NCBI GenBank assembly: GCA_951799405.1
Contig: OX637345.1
Span: forward strand, 13,454,001 to 13,518,000
DNA length: 64,000 nt
Direction of reading: 5' to 3'
Source of the DNA: Agapetus fuscipes
Taxonomy: Eukaryota; Arthropoda; Insecta; Trichoptera; Glossosomatidae
Positions 19,397 through 28,767 of the stretch are shown piece by piece (position 1 is the first letter of the stretch; each line of letters opens with the position of its first letter). The translations under genes were made by a program, and so were the position numbers. The notes under the pieces were generated by a model. It was not told the DNA's origin. It did no database searches and saw nothing but the letters and a program-made list of their open reading frames with translations.

Positions 19397-19922
19397 CTTG
19401 TCGATAGCTCAGTTGGTAGAATACTTGCATTCCATGCCGAGAGCAAAGGTTCGATCCCCACCGCGGGTGTCAGAAATGGGAAACTGAAATGGGAGCTGAG
19501 AAACCCACACTTTCACTGAAAGTGGTTGGTGTGAGGCCGGCCCTCTTACCTAATCTAATCTAATATAAGTTGCAAATATAAGTAACATTAGAGATTCACA
19601 TTATATGCATTTTCACAAAACATACATGTATAAGTTTGCGCTTAGACATGCCGCATATAGTCCTACAATATAAAAACCCGAATCTCAAATGAACATACAC
19701 CCTGCAACTCCTACCGACCTTCCCTGAAACAGGGGTGACATTGTCAAAGTGAACCACTTTCTACAGCATGGGTGGTCAGCCGCATACCAACCCATAAGTC
19801 AAGGAACTATACTCTGACCCGTAAAAATAAATAGGTTCTGAATCACCACACGCTATCCCTTCGGGGATATCGCAGGCAAGAAGTTACACTGTATGTGTAG
19901 CTTAGTTGCGAATGCGTTGCTT
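19397..19922 (+). mobile_element. S2 SINE split by a T repeat
   Basis: The 5' part (19397-19553) runs from TGTCGATAGCTCAGTTGG to GGCCGGCCCTCTTACCT. The 3' part (about 19811-19922) resumes at CCCGTAAAAATAAATAGG and ends TAGCTTAGTTGCGAATGCG. The break is at the position that reads CTTACCTGTAAAAAT in uninterrupted copies. Confidence 0.82.
19554..19810 (-). repeat. T repeat, full-length, inserted in S2
   Basis: On the plus strand it starts AATCTAATCTAATATAAGTT and ends CCCATAAGTCAAGGAACT. It is younger than the S2 copy it interrupts. Confidence 0.85.
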
Positions 19923-20222
19923 GTGGAAAAAAAGAATTAGAAATTATTTCAGTTAGCTTTACACGTGGCAATCCATAATATACAGTATACACATTTTTCG
20001 GTATCCTATATACATATATTGTATAGTCCGACGAAAGTGTTACGGCTGACCTAGTGGCCTACTTAAACGTGTATTGGCAGTTGCCTGAATGTCAATGTTA
20101 CTGCCGCGACATTGTGAGCGGACTGTAATCGATTTATACACCACGAGCCTTCTTCTCTTCCTTCCTCTTCTTTTCACGGTGCGTATAGATTTACAAAAAC
20201 AAGATGAAATCAAATGCATTTC
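19923..20222. other. unassigned sequence
   Basis: No family recognised. Confidence 0.35.
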
Positions 20223-20665
20223 GCAGGGGCGTGCATCCTTTGCGTGCATCATTGGGTTTTTATATTGTAGGTCCACATGCGGCATGTCGCACGTTTAATA
20301 ATAAAGAGCAATAACTCAACAAATAAGAATGTTGGGAAATCACGTTTGAAGTTCAGACAACCAGTACAACTTGTATGTGATGAAAAAGGCGACCGATGTT
20401 TCATCTCGGTCATATTCGTCCAAATTGAACGGCTGTCGCATTCTACCTATTCTTCTCGCATTGTTCTTGCGTTTTATTAGAAAATCTCGATTTTCTCAAT
20501 TTTTGAGCTATTTCTCTTTATTAATAAACGTGCGATGTGTTATTATAAATGTGTTATAATATATTATGTGAAATTATAAATGTCTGCTTGTGGGAATGCG
20601 TTTAATATGAATCTTAAATGATGTATATCTTTGCAGCTTAGATTTAGATTTAGATTTTAGATGTA
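20223..20665 (+). repeat. T repeat, distal half, split by a MITE
   Basis: TTTTTATATTGTAGGTCCAC ... GCGGCATGT before 20288, and GTTATTATAAATGTG ... TGTCTGCTTGTGGGAATGCG to TTAGATTTAGATTTAGATT after 20534. The CACATGCGGCATGT|GTTAGCGC target is clear from other copies. Confidence 0.75.
20288..20534. mobile_element. MITE CGCACGTTTAATAA, copy 1
   Basis: 247 bp. The left end CGCACGTTTAATAATAAAGA and the reverse complement of the right end, CGCACGTTTATTAATAAAGA, match at all but one position. The terminal repeat extends about 37 bp with few mismatches. Flanks ATGT (20284-20287) and ATGT (20535-20538) look like a 4-bp duplication. A second 247-bp copy lies at 31659-31905. Confidence 0.85.
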
Positions 20666-21069
20666 GTGCATCCCATATACAGGCACTTGCGCCTAATTGT
20701 AGGCAATATATGATAAAACTACTTATCAACCTTTCGGAGACAGCGCTGTAAGAAGTTACACTATATGAGCAGATAAGTTGTGATTGTTAGAAAAAAACAT
20801 TAGCGGATTTAACCTTCACATTGTTAAATGGAGTCGGAACAAAGTTCCAAATCTCAAAGGGTTGACGTCAGAGGCAGGGGCGTGCATCCTATACAGGCTC
20901 ATGCGCCTAAAAGGTAGGCAATATATGGTAAAAAACGCATTTGAGCTTGGTATTGAGACCGAAATTCAAAATTTAAGTTCGATTGGAGCCATCGTTAGCA
21001 CTTCATTCAATTTCAAATGAGTTATTTTAAAGGAATGGGAGAAATTATTTATTCTGAAATGTATTTTGT
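20666..21069 (+). repeat. short direct repeats and S2 tail
   Basis: GTGCATCCCATATACAGGCA (20668) and GTGCATCCTATACAGGCTCA (20882) begin two related segments, each followed by GCGCCTAA ... GTAGGCAATATATG. Between them, 20730-20785 holds an S2 tail (CTTTCGGAGACAGCGCTGTA, AGAAGTTACACTATATG). The rest is unassigned. Confidence 0.45.
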
Positions 21070-21235
21070 TTAGTTCCTTTGTTCCTTGACTTATAGGTTG
21101 GTACGCGGCTGACCACCCATGCTGTTTAAATGGTTCACTTTTCCAATGTCAAGGACGGCAAGAGTTGCAGGGTGTTCATTTGAGATTTGTTTTTTGTGTT
21201 CTTGGTTCACATGGGGCATTTATGTTCACATATCA
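21070..21235 (+). repeat. T repeat, proximal part
   Basis: TTCCTTGACTTATAGGTTGG to CACATGGGGCATTTATG, with a deletion of the CACCCCTGTTTCAGGG segment. Confidence 0.8.
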
Positions 21236-21294
21236 AATGGGTTGAATTTACCAAGGCGAAATGCCAGGCGCGTCCAAAGGGTATAGGCAAATAT

Positions 21295-21480
21295 AATCTT
21301 ATCTAAGTTGCAAAGATATGTTACATTGGAAATTCACATTATATGCATTCTCACAAGCAGACACGTACAAGTTCGTGCTTGCGCATGCCGTATGTGAACC
21401 TACACCATAAAAACCAAATCTCAAATGGACAAACACCCTGCAACTCTTGCCGTCCTTCCCTGAAACAAGTCAAGGAACAT
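21295..21480 (-). repeat. T repeat, 3' two-thirds
   Basis: On the plus strand TCTTATCTAAGTTGCAAAG to CTTGCCGTCCTTCCCTGAAA, then cut with AAGTCAAGGAACAT, so the proximal T part is deleted. Confidence 0.75.
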
Positions 21481-22070
21481 ATCCTTGCAATTTGCAAATA
21501 TAGAAATGCATGTAAAGGATTATAAACTTTAACTCGGTTCGCGAAAAAACGGGTATCTATAAGCTACCTAGAGAGAGCATTCTGTAAAAGCAAAAGTTGT
21601 CAAGAAGAGTATAAAAAAAAAGTGTCGTTATTTTTATTGCTTTGCTATTAAAAAAAAAACTTTTTTGTGCTTACATTTTAAAGGTTTTATTAACTAGTTA
21701 ATCTGGAATATATTTGTCTCTATACGATGTACGCGCCTGATGATTACATTTCAACAGCTCCAAGGAATACAGCACTAAGTCAAAAAAGCTAGTTTTGCAG
21801 AAAAGCTAATTGAATGTTATTTATTCCATGGAGTACAACGCATAAAGTATTTTTTACATTCAATTATTTACGAATTTAAAAGAGATAGAGACACGGCTGT
21901 CATCTTGGAATGAAGATAATGATTTGTTACCATCAGAAATGGAAATAAGACAAAAACCTAAACTTCGGAGTTACTTCCTTCTTCCTTGGAGAAGTCGTTT
22001 TTTTAATGACATTTTTATGCATACTTTTCCGCATTAAAAAGAGTCGAAATATTAAAATTTTCCCTCGACG
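21481..22070. other. unassigned AT-rich sequence
   Basis: Nothing recognised. Confidence 0.4.
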
Positions 22071-22570
22071 AGGTGAAGTCTCAAGCTGAGTTGGCAAGTG
22101 GGTGTTGAGCAAGCAAAATCATTATATGATTAGCAACCCGGCGGGATGGCGTCATATTATTATCCCAGCTTTGTTTCTGATCCGGTAAAGTGGGTTTCCC
22201 TCGTCGAGGTGAAAGTCACAGATTAAATGGACTGTAGGGTTCTTAGCAAAGTGCAAAGCTCAAAGCAACACTCTGCATTTTTGTTTGTAAATTTAAAATC
22301 CTCGAGCCCTAAGCCCTCACGGCTATAATATTTCAGTGATTTCTGAGCCTCCTTTGCTTTGTGTAAGCACTTGGGAAAGTGCAACTTCACGGGAGGGCCT
22401 TCTGCCACTCGCATCTCACACAATTTTTGCATGCGAGTCCTGTGACACATCCCCGGATGGGATGGATATACAGGGCGTGGGTCAGTGGAGGGGAGACTGA
22501 CCCTGAGAGAAGGTGTTGTAGGGCTCTTAGCAACTAGTTAGCAATGCGATTAGCTACCCAGCGGAATCGC
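22071..22570. repeat. diverged internal direct repeats
   Basis: CCCTCGACGAGGTGAAGTC (22064) and CCCTCGTCGAGGTGAAAGTC (22198) repeat. GATTAGCAACCCGGCGGGAT (22130) recurs as GATTAGCTACCCAGCGGAAT (22549), and GGGTTCTTAGCAA (22236) as GGGCTCTTAGCAA (22521). The family is not identified. Confidence 0.45.
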
Positions 22571-22594
22571 GTCCTATTTTATTTTTCTAACTTT

Positions 22595-22715
22595 GTAAAC
22601 CTGCGACAATAGTTCAACAAAATCACAAAGTCCCTGTTTCGAGCCGCAGCATTTGAGGTCAAAATAGCCATGATGATTGCCGATCTTTGATAGAAGTGGT
22701 ACCAAAAGAAGAAAA
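22595..22715 (+). pseudogene. L-F LINE 3' end
   Basis: AACCTGCGACAATAGTTCAA, GTTTCGAGCCGCAGCATTTG and GATTGCCGATCTTTGATAGA match the L-F terminus at 2330-2430. 5'-truncated. Confidence 0.75.
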
Positions 22716-22804
22716 AGAAAGTAGGTTTTTCTCTACGGAGTGAAGTCAAAGCCACAGGTCTAATTGACAAGCGTCTTTGGCATCCAAAATCATAATACTA
22801 GTGT

Positions 22805-23000
22805 GGAAGTCTGGTCGATATCTTAGTTGGTAGAGTGCTTGCATTCCATGCCGAGAGCCCAATTCCAATCCATCCAGCCTACAGAATCTGGGTCTTGCTT
22901 GAGAATGGGCACTTTCTATAGTGACGGCCAAGCTCGCGGAGGGTTCTTGAGGTGTGATTCACACAAAACAGCCCTCACCAAATAAATCATCCTAATATTG
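22805..23000 (+). mobile_element. chimeric SINE: S2 head joined to S1 body and tail
   Basis: 22810-22860 is an S2 head (GTAGAGTGCTTGCATTCCAT). At about 22862 it changes to the S1 segment TCCATCCAGCCTACAGAATC and runs to a type-1 tail (AAATAAATCATCCTAATATT). Confidence 0.78.
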
Positions 23001-23023
23001 ATATTTTTTTAGTTAACCTCTGT

Positions 23024-23340
23024 CCGGTCGATAGCTCAGTTGGTAGAGTGCTTGCATTCCATGCCATGAGCTCGGGTTCGAATTCCTCCAAGGGCGTCAG
23101 AAATGATTTTTCGTTTCGGTGTTAATTTTAACCCCCAAAATAACATACTGGCTTAGGTTTGTTTACTCAGCCTTCACAAGAAATGAGTTCCAGCCTCCTC
23201 GGAAGCTGAAGGGATTGGCGTAAAGCCGGCCCCTTACCTGTAAAAATAAGTAGGTTCCAATAGCCACATGCGAAACCCTTCGGGAATAATGGGGTAAGAA
23301 GATACACTATATGTGTCGCTTAGTTGCGTTGCGTGGTAAG
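23024..23340 (+). mobile_element. S2 SINE, full-length
   Basis: GGTCGATAGCTCAGTTGGTA (box A), GGGTTCGAATTCC (box B, one change), ending GTGTCGCTTAGTTGCGTTGCG. It has a short deletion in the middle (GGAAGCTGAAGGG). Confidence 0.88.
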
Positions 23341-23790
23341 CCATTTTATGAGCAAGTCGGCGGAGTGACATCATATTTTTTTCCTGGATTTTTTGTGTCG
23401 ACTTCACGAAAGTAGGTTTAAAATTTAAAAATAGAACTCGATTACGTAAAAACACCGCAAAGTAGTTCAAAATAAGAACAAAGTGTTTTATGGTTTTGCT
23501 GTGCAAATGCACATGACGCTATCTCCCTCTGACTCTTACGGCGAACGAGTGCGCCGAAAAGAGACGGCGATACCATGACCTACATTCTCAATTTCGTAGG
23601 CCGCTTTAAAAATAGCATCGTGAAAAATTTGTGTTTTTTTTTGTATGGAAAAGTATTACGCGTAGAAAATCAGGAAGCGTTTATTTATTTCTTTGAACGA
23701 ATGCCAAGATATTTGGAGCAATTTTCGAAAAACAGTTTTTTTCAAAATGTCTGTAACCTCTTTAATACGTACAATGTTTTTCTGAGTATA
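23341..23790. other. unassigned sequence
   Basis: Nothing recognised apart from open frames of fewer than 100 codons without domains. Confidence 0.35.
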
Positions 23791-24300
23791 TTGGTGTCAC
23801 TATTACCTTGTAGTCACTCTGTCTTGTGCAGCCTCAGTCCATGGTCCACTGACACCTAGGACTTCAGCGTCATGTGTGATGTTGTCACTTATTTACTTTC
23901 TTGGTGTCACTATCACCTTGTAGTCTCGCCACCATTCTCCAGGACTCTCTGTCTTGTGCAGCCTCAGTCCATGGTCCACTGACACCTAGGACTTCAGCGT
24001 CATGTGTAATGTTGTCACTTATTTACTTTTTTGGTGTCACTATCACCTTGTAGTCTCACCACCATCCTCCAGGACTCTCTGCCTTGTGCAGCCTCAGTCC
24101 ATGGTCCACTGACACCTAGGACTTCAGCGTCATGTGTAATGTTGTCACTTATTTACTTTCTTGGTGTCACTATCACCTTGTAGTCTCACCACCATCCTCC
24201 AGGACTCTCTGCCTTGTACAGCCTCAGTCCATGGTCCACTGACACCTAGGACTTCAGCGTCATGTGTAATGTTGTCACTTATTTACTTTTTTGGTGTCAT
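23791..24300 (-). repeat. 130-bp minisatellite built from a LINE (L-H) C-terminus
   Basis: TTGGTGTCAC recurs at 23791, 23901, 24031, 24161 and 24291, giving three 130-bp units after a first unit shortened by 20 bp. On the minus strand each unit encodes EVLGVSGPWTEAAQDRESWR then MVVRLQGDSDTKKVNK and a stop, the pattern of a non-LTR ORF2 C-terminus. Single units recur in inverse orientation at 44729-44790, 45100-45250 and 45530-45575. Confidence 0.88.
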
Positions 24301-24639
24301 GAACACTTTAGCATAAGGCATAAGTACCTTATTATTAACTGTAGATTAAAGGCTGATTTACCGCAGATTTCTTGAATTATATTAAATAAACGGACCGCCA
24401 GAGTCTGCATGTACTTTGCCTGGCCAGAAGCGCTATTTTGCTAAATTCCATACACTTTGGAGATCCATACACTTTGGAGATCCATACACGTCGGGAGCGC
24501 TAGCGCTTGCGAAAGAACTCCATAGGTAAAAAAATCACAGTGCACCTTATTTTTGGACACCAATCGCCAGCTCGTCGCCTTAAGGTCGTAAGGAATTTAG
24601 CAGAATAGCGCTTCAGAATCAGGTATTAACGATATAACT
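24301..24639. other. unassigned sequence
   Basis: Holds a 20-bp direct duplication (ACACTTTGGAGATCCAT at 24450 and 24470). Nothing else recognised. Confidence 0.35.
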
Positions 24640-24822
24640 GTAACTGTAACTCTATCGCCATTCCGCTAGGGGTGGCCAGAGCCTCTGCAGAGCTGCGTCC
24701 ATTTTTTCCTATCCTTACATACCTCTTTTAATTCATTCATATCCATCACCTTATTCATGCATTTTCTTCTTTTACGCTCACTTTGTATATCCCATTCTTT
24801 CACAATCTCCTCAATCTGAATC
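24640..24822 (-). pseudogene. L-G LINE 3' end
   Basis: The minus strand has IQSERKRRKCMNKVMDMNE, LKEVCKDRKKWTQLCRG, and the GGCGATAGAGTTACAGTTAC tail. Intact over this short stretch; 5'-truncated at about 24822. Confidence 0.85.
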
Positions 24823-24879
24823 AATAAATAATTCAGTATTTTCTTTTTTGAATAAGAGTTTTAGGCTTACACGGCGGGA

Positions 24880-25037
24880 TCTTTTGCCGTGGTCTGTGGT
24901 AGCTGGAGCTTCCGGACGTTTCGCCCATTCGTAGAATGACTTCTGGACTTCTTCAGCGTGAAGTGTGATGAAGACGAAATGGGCGAAACGTCCGGAATCT
25001 CCAGCTCCCACAGACCACGGTAACAGATCCCGGAAAA
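24880..25037. mobile_element. foldback element with about 60-bp arms
   Basis: The left arm GGGATCTTTTGCCGTGGTCT ... GGACGTTTCGCCCAT and the right arm ATGGGCGAAACGTCC ... CAGACCACGGTAACAGATCCC are inverted copies. The loop carries TTCTTCAGCGTGAAG. The ATGGGCGAAACGTCC word resembles the FB elements. Confidence 0.8.
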
Positions 25038-25047
25038 CATCACTCCA

Positions 25048-25205
25048 GAATTAATAATTACCCAGTATCATATTCTGTTGAACCATGATCAAAGATATCT
25101 TCAAGGGAAAGATATCTATCCGATGGGAATCAAACCAGCGTTATTTTATTTTAAACACGCTTTATCCAGATTACCGTCTTGATCGCTTGCCCATCTATTT
25201 TGCCC
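25048..25205 (-). mobile_element. S3 SINE head and body, truncated
   Basis: The minus strand has a Leu-like head with a degraded box A, CTGGTTTGATTCCCATC as box B, and TCAACAGAATATGATACTGG in the body. The 3' end is missing. Confidence 0.6.
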
Positions 25206-25800
25206 ATGGATGCTAAATTAGAAAAAAAAAACTAAAATTGTCGTATTGAAAAATTTGATGATGCGAATTCGATCATCGAAAACATAATAGCAATAACTTA
25301 AAAATTACTATAATTTTTATCGTGCAAATTTTCGCGTGCGTAAAAATAAAGAATGCACATCTCTTTCTCTCCAGTGGAAACATAAGTAAAGATTGGTGAG
25401 AGCGAGTGAGATGAATGCTCGCACACAGTTTCGGCGTAATTTTTGGCTGTCGGATAAAAATGTAGGTCAGGTACAATTGGACCGCACCAACACTGACGTA
25501 ACCGAGAATACAGGCAATTTGTGAGTTTTTTTTTTACGCTGTACGGCGCTTGAAATATTGTGCGTTCAATGAATGAATTGTCAAGAAGATCGAATGTTTT
25601 TATGAAGAAACATCATAGTTTTATATTTCATTGAAGCAAAAATAAACGTTTCAATAATTTATAAATTAATTTTATTTTTCTCGCGTGCAAACGTTACACG
25701 TCTGTCGTAACACAAAATCTTTCTTTCCCTTTTCCCTAGCAACGCGGTTTGGGACGTCACAATTTCGTTTCGAGTCCATTGTGGAATTGCTAGTTCCTTA
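25206..25800. other. unassigned AT-rich sequence
   Basis: Nothing recognised. Confidence 0.4.
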
Positions 25801-26058
25801 GATCATCTATAATCTAAGTCGCAAAGTAAATTGACATTTAAGGATCATATTTAATGCATGCCATCAAGCAGGCACATGTAAGTTCGCGCTCACACATGCT
25901 GCATGTGTACGTAAACAATAAACTAAGGCTTACATGAACATAAACCTTGCAACCCCAGTCGCCTTTACCTAAAACGGGATGACATTGGCAAACGTGAACC
26001 ATGTTTTTATAGCACGGGTGTCAGCTTTATACTAATCTCAGGTCAAGTCAAGGAACTC
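25801..26058 (-). repeat. T repeat, full-length, diverged
   Basis: Plus-strand start CTATAATCTAAGTCGCAAAG, end AGGTCAAGTCAAGGAACTCC. More substitutions than most copies (AAAACGGGATGACATTGGC). Confidence 0.8.
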
Positions 26059-26117
26059 CATCCATCAATAAATTTATCTTTTTTTAATTACTTACAATTT
26101 ATTTTCCTTCTCACATG

Positions 26118-26325
26118 TACATAGGTGATTAGAGCCCGGGCCAACATACTGACCTGGGGATTTCTGGGACAGGAGGACTCTACACTATGTGAGTGTGGAG
26201 CTCAGCAAACAATGGAGCACCTGCGGTGTTGTCCCTCCTGTCCGACAAGCTGCTCCATGGATGATCTCTTTGCGGGAAACCAAAGAGCTGTAGACATTGC
26301 TCGTTACTGGGCCAATACGGTGTGA
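26118..26325 (+). pseudogene. L-E LINE ORF2 extreme C-terminus
   Basis: Reads VIRARANILTWGFLGQEDS, then LCECGAQQTMEHLRCCPSCP, then MDDLFAGNQRAVDIARYW and stop at 26325. The Cys/His arrangement CEC ... MEHL..CP is typical of the C-terminal end of Jockey/CR1-type ORF2 proteins. No RT domain is present; frame intact over 66 codons. Confidence 0.75.
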
Positions 26326-26340
26326 AGCTGATACGAAGAA

Positions 26341-26720
26341 GAAGAAGGTGATTATAAAAAAAATATTGTTCTTAATTCTGTGATAAAGACGTAAATTTTT
26401 CATTGTCTTTTAATTGGGTCATCTTCGTACTCTCCCAACTATTAATGTCTCTTGCTGAGTCCATTCTCTTGAAATAACATTTTTTTCATCTCTCTCTGAA
26501 CTAATTACTTTTAGGTAATGTTTTAAAGATATATTGTACCATAGAACAATTACAAGTCCGAAGCAATCACCTTTTGAACATGGATCGGTCAAACTGTTTA
26601 AGGTATAAACCTGATATAAAATAATACAAAAGCTATGATTAAATAAACCAAAATAGAAAAAGTTCTGCACTATTATAAATCATACAAACTCGCTCATATA
26701 AGTGTGAAACGAAATCATAC
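26341..26720. other. unassigned sequence
   Basis: Nothing recognised. Confidence 0.35.
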
Positions 26721-27113
26721 TGTTATGTAAATAGTATATGCAATATAAAAATTTAGAAAGGTATAGGTATTAGTTATAACTGATAGGAATTCTGTATAAA
26801 ATTGGTGGGTAAGATTAATGATTGTTGAGTACATAGAGAACTCACTAGATTGTCATAATAATGTGCGTCGAGAAGCTTCTGGCAAAATTCACCTTTAGAA
26901 GCTTCTATCGCTGGGGTATAAAAAGCCGCAAACAGCTTGCAGAGTGAGAGTTCTCTTGTATAAGTGAACACAAACCATTTGTGAAATAAATAAATGTAAA
27001 TTGCTAAATAAATATAAAAGTGAAAAAATAAATCTAACTCTAAAATAAATATCCTAAAAGAAGATTAGTGTGTTACTTGGAGACTTGTAGAACCTAAAAA
27101 TCGTAATAATACA
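26721..27113 (+). mobile_element. solo LTR-like copy B with heat-shock-type promoter
   Basis: Starts TGTTATGTAAATAGTATATG and ends CGTAATAATACA. The 3' segment (AGTGTGTTACTTGGAG ... AACCTAAAAAT) aligns with the end of copy C (AGTTTATTGTTGTTTAAAG ... AACCCAAAAAC). No internal retrovirus-like genes are adjacent. No clear target duplication. Confidence 0.68.
26871..26926 (+). promoter_or_regulatory. heat-shock elements and TATA box in LTR copy B
   Basis: Two AGAAGCTTCT palindromes (26871-26880 and 26897-26906) match the inverted GAAnnTTC unit of heat-shock elements. A TATA box, GTATAAAAAG, follows at 26917-26926. Spacing and order resemble insect hsp70 promoters. Confidence 0.65.
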
Positions 27114-27756
27114 AAATGTACTCATGAACACACAACTTCACAACCGCCTCACTAGAGCACACGTGAATCTGTATAGTATACGTGCGTCATTCACCAACAC
27201 ACACACACCCACACTGTGTCCACGTAGCTACGTGTTTTTTGACTCACGCACACACTCGCAACGTTGTGCCAATTTTTAAATGGGCCACACTGATTATTTC
27301 ACCGAGCGTAATAGCAATAAGAGCAAGGAACCAATTTTTTTTTCGCGAAACAGATTATAATGTTTATTTCGAGATGTGACTTTGTTATTTTCGATGACCC
27401 ATTTTCTTGATGGATGCTCCTAGAAGTACGATTGAATCATTAATTAAAGTTGCAATTGAAATGAGTGTGATTTTTATTAGTTCACACGAATTTTCATCCA
27501 CATGCACATAATGTACATTACAGTTCATCCACACAACTGATGAAACTATTTTGACTTCTCAGCTTTATTATATTTTAGTCACATAAAGTTTACTTTTGCC
27601 AATGTTATTCCAGTTTCAGAGAAAGGTAGAAAAAAAGACGACGATTCTTCCACCTCATAGTTCGTAAATAATCACATGATCTGTCGTATAAGTAGACATT
27701 TCAGTCACATGACAGTTCGTCCACACATGATACGAAAATAAAAACAAGGATAAATT
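27114..27756. other. unassigned; short CA runs, partial T
   Basis: CACACACACCCACAC near 27200 and a T-like scrap (AAGTTTACTTTTGCCAATGT, 27587). Nothing else recognised. Confidence 0.35.
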
Positions 27757-27800
27757 CTGATGATGACCTTCTAGGTCGAAAACGTTTGTAATTTTGTTTT
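27757..27800 (+). other. hammerhead-like motif (Penelope-like end candidate)
   Basis: CTGATGATGACCTTCTAGGT then CGAAAACGTTTG: a CTGATGA box, a GACC/GGTC stem with short loop and GAAA. One extra base separates CTGATGA from the stem. Flanking helices were not established. Confidence 0.35.
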
Positions 27801-27908
27801 AAAGATTTTAATCTTTTAAATAAAGTCTATAGTGAAAATAAACAGTGTTTTGCTTGAAAAATTTCATCCAAAAATTATAAATTGAAAGGATAAATTCTGT
27901 TGAATGCA

Positions 27909-28018
27909 TGATACCATGTTGAAAGCACCGGTTCTCATCAGATCACCGAAGTTAAGCAACATTGGGCGCGGATGCTACTTGGATGGGTGACCGCTCAGAT
28001 ACACCGCGTGTCGTTGGC
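27909..28018 (+). ncRNA. 5S-rRNA-like head of compound SINE (copy 2)
   Basis: Starts at GATACCATGTTGAAAGCACC, lacking the first 9-10 nt of copy 1, and ends GCGTGTCGTTGGC. A box and C box are intact (AGTTAAGCAAC; GGATGGGTGACCGC). Confidence 0.87.
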
Positions 28019-28340
28019 ATCTTGGACCGGTCCGTAGTCCAGTGGCAACACTTCGGACTCGTAAATAGAAGGTTGTGGATTCGGATCCCGGCGGAGCACA
28101 AAAAATGTACTATTTATATTTCCAAATATGCTCTTCGCTGGGTTGAAAAAAATCATAAAGCCTTTACCAAAGACCGGTCACTAAAGATCCATTCAGCCTT
28201 ACAGCAACTGGGTCTTGCTAGAGTATTGGTGCTTTGTAGCGATGACCAAGCTCGTACACCTCTGCGGCACTACAACAAGTGTCATAGACCACTAGAGTCT
28301 CTAGAATCTAGGGAGTCTCCCGCACAGGATTAAAAAAAAA
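28019..28340 (+). mobile_element. S1 SINE body of compound copy 2, tail type 2
   Basis: Joined by ATCTTGGACCGGTCC. Box B is GGATTCGGATCCCGG. The type-2 tail ends CGCACAGGATTAAAAAAAAA. It shows that the 5S head occurs with both tail types. Confidence 0.88.
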
Positions 28341-28464
28341 ACCCATAGTTACTTAAATCGAACAAATAAATGTTGAATTTCGATTAAAAACCGCCCGTAG
28401 AGCCTACATGTATAATATCGTGCGTAGCATGACAGTTATCTAACATTGGTTGGCAGAGCCTTAA

Positions 28465-28510
28465 ATTATATCTAGGTTAGTGTAAGGCTGACCACTTATG
28501 CTGCAAAAAA
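28465..28510 (+). repeat. T repeat, first 40 bp only
   Basis: TATATCTAGGTTAGTGTAAG and GGCTGACCACTTATGCTGCA. The rest is absent. Confidence 0.5.
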
Positions 28511-28559
28511 TTGTGCACTTTTATCCATTTTAATTTTTTGATTACAAGTTCGTTGATAA

Positions 28560-28710
28560 CGTCATAATAACTAGCTGGTGTCTGTAAGTAATTTTCCAAG
28601 ATGGCCTCAAGTGAACAGCTGATTAGCATTGACAGGTCTTGATACTAATATGAACGATATTCGGTAAGTAGGATCTACCGTGGGGATGAGACTTCCAGCC
28701 CTGAACTGTT
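28560..28710. mobile_element. palindromic MITE, diverged copy
   Basis: AAGATGGCCTCAAGTGAACA, GCTGATTAGCATTGACAGGT and GATATTCGGTAAGTAGGATC match the inner part and right arm (reverse complement) of the host MITE of the nest at 38964-41607. Confidence 0.5.
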
Positions 28711-28767
28711 CTTCTTTGCTAATACCAAACCACTGACGTAGGCTTTAAAGACATGAAGTTATTTTAC

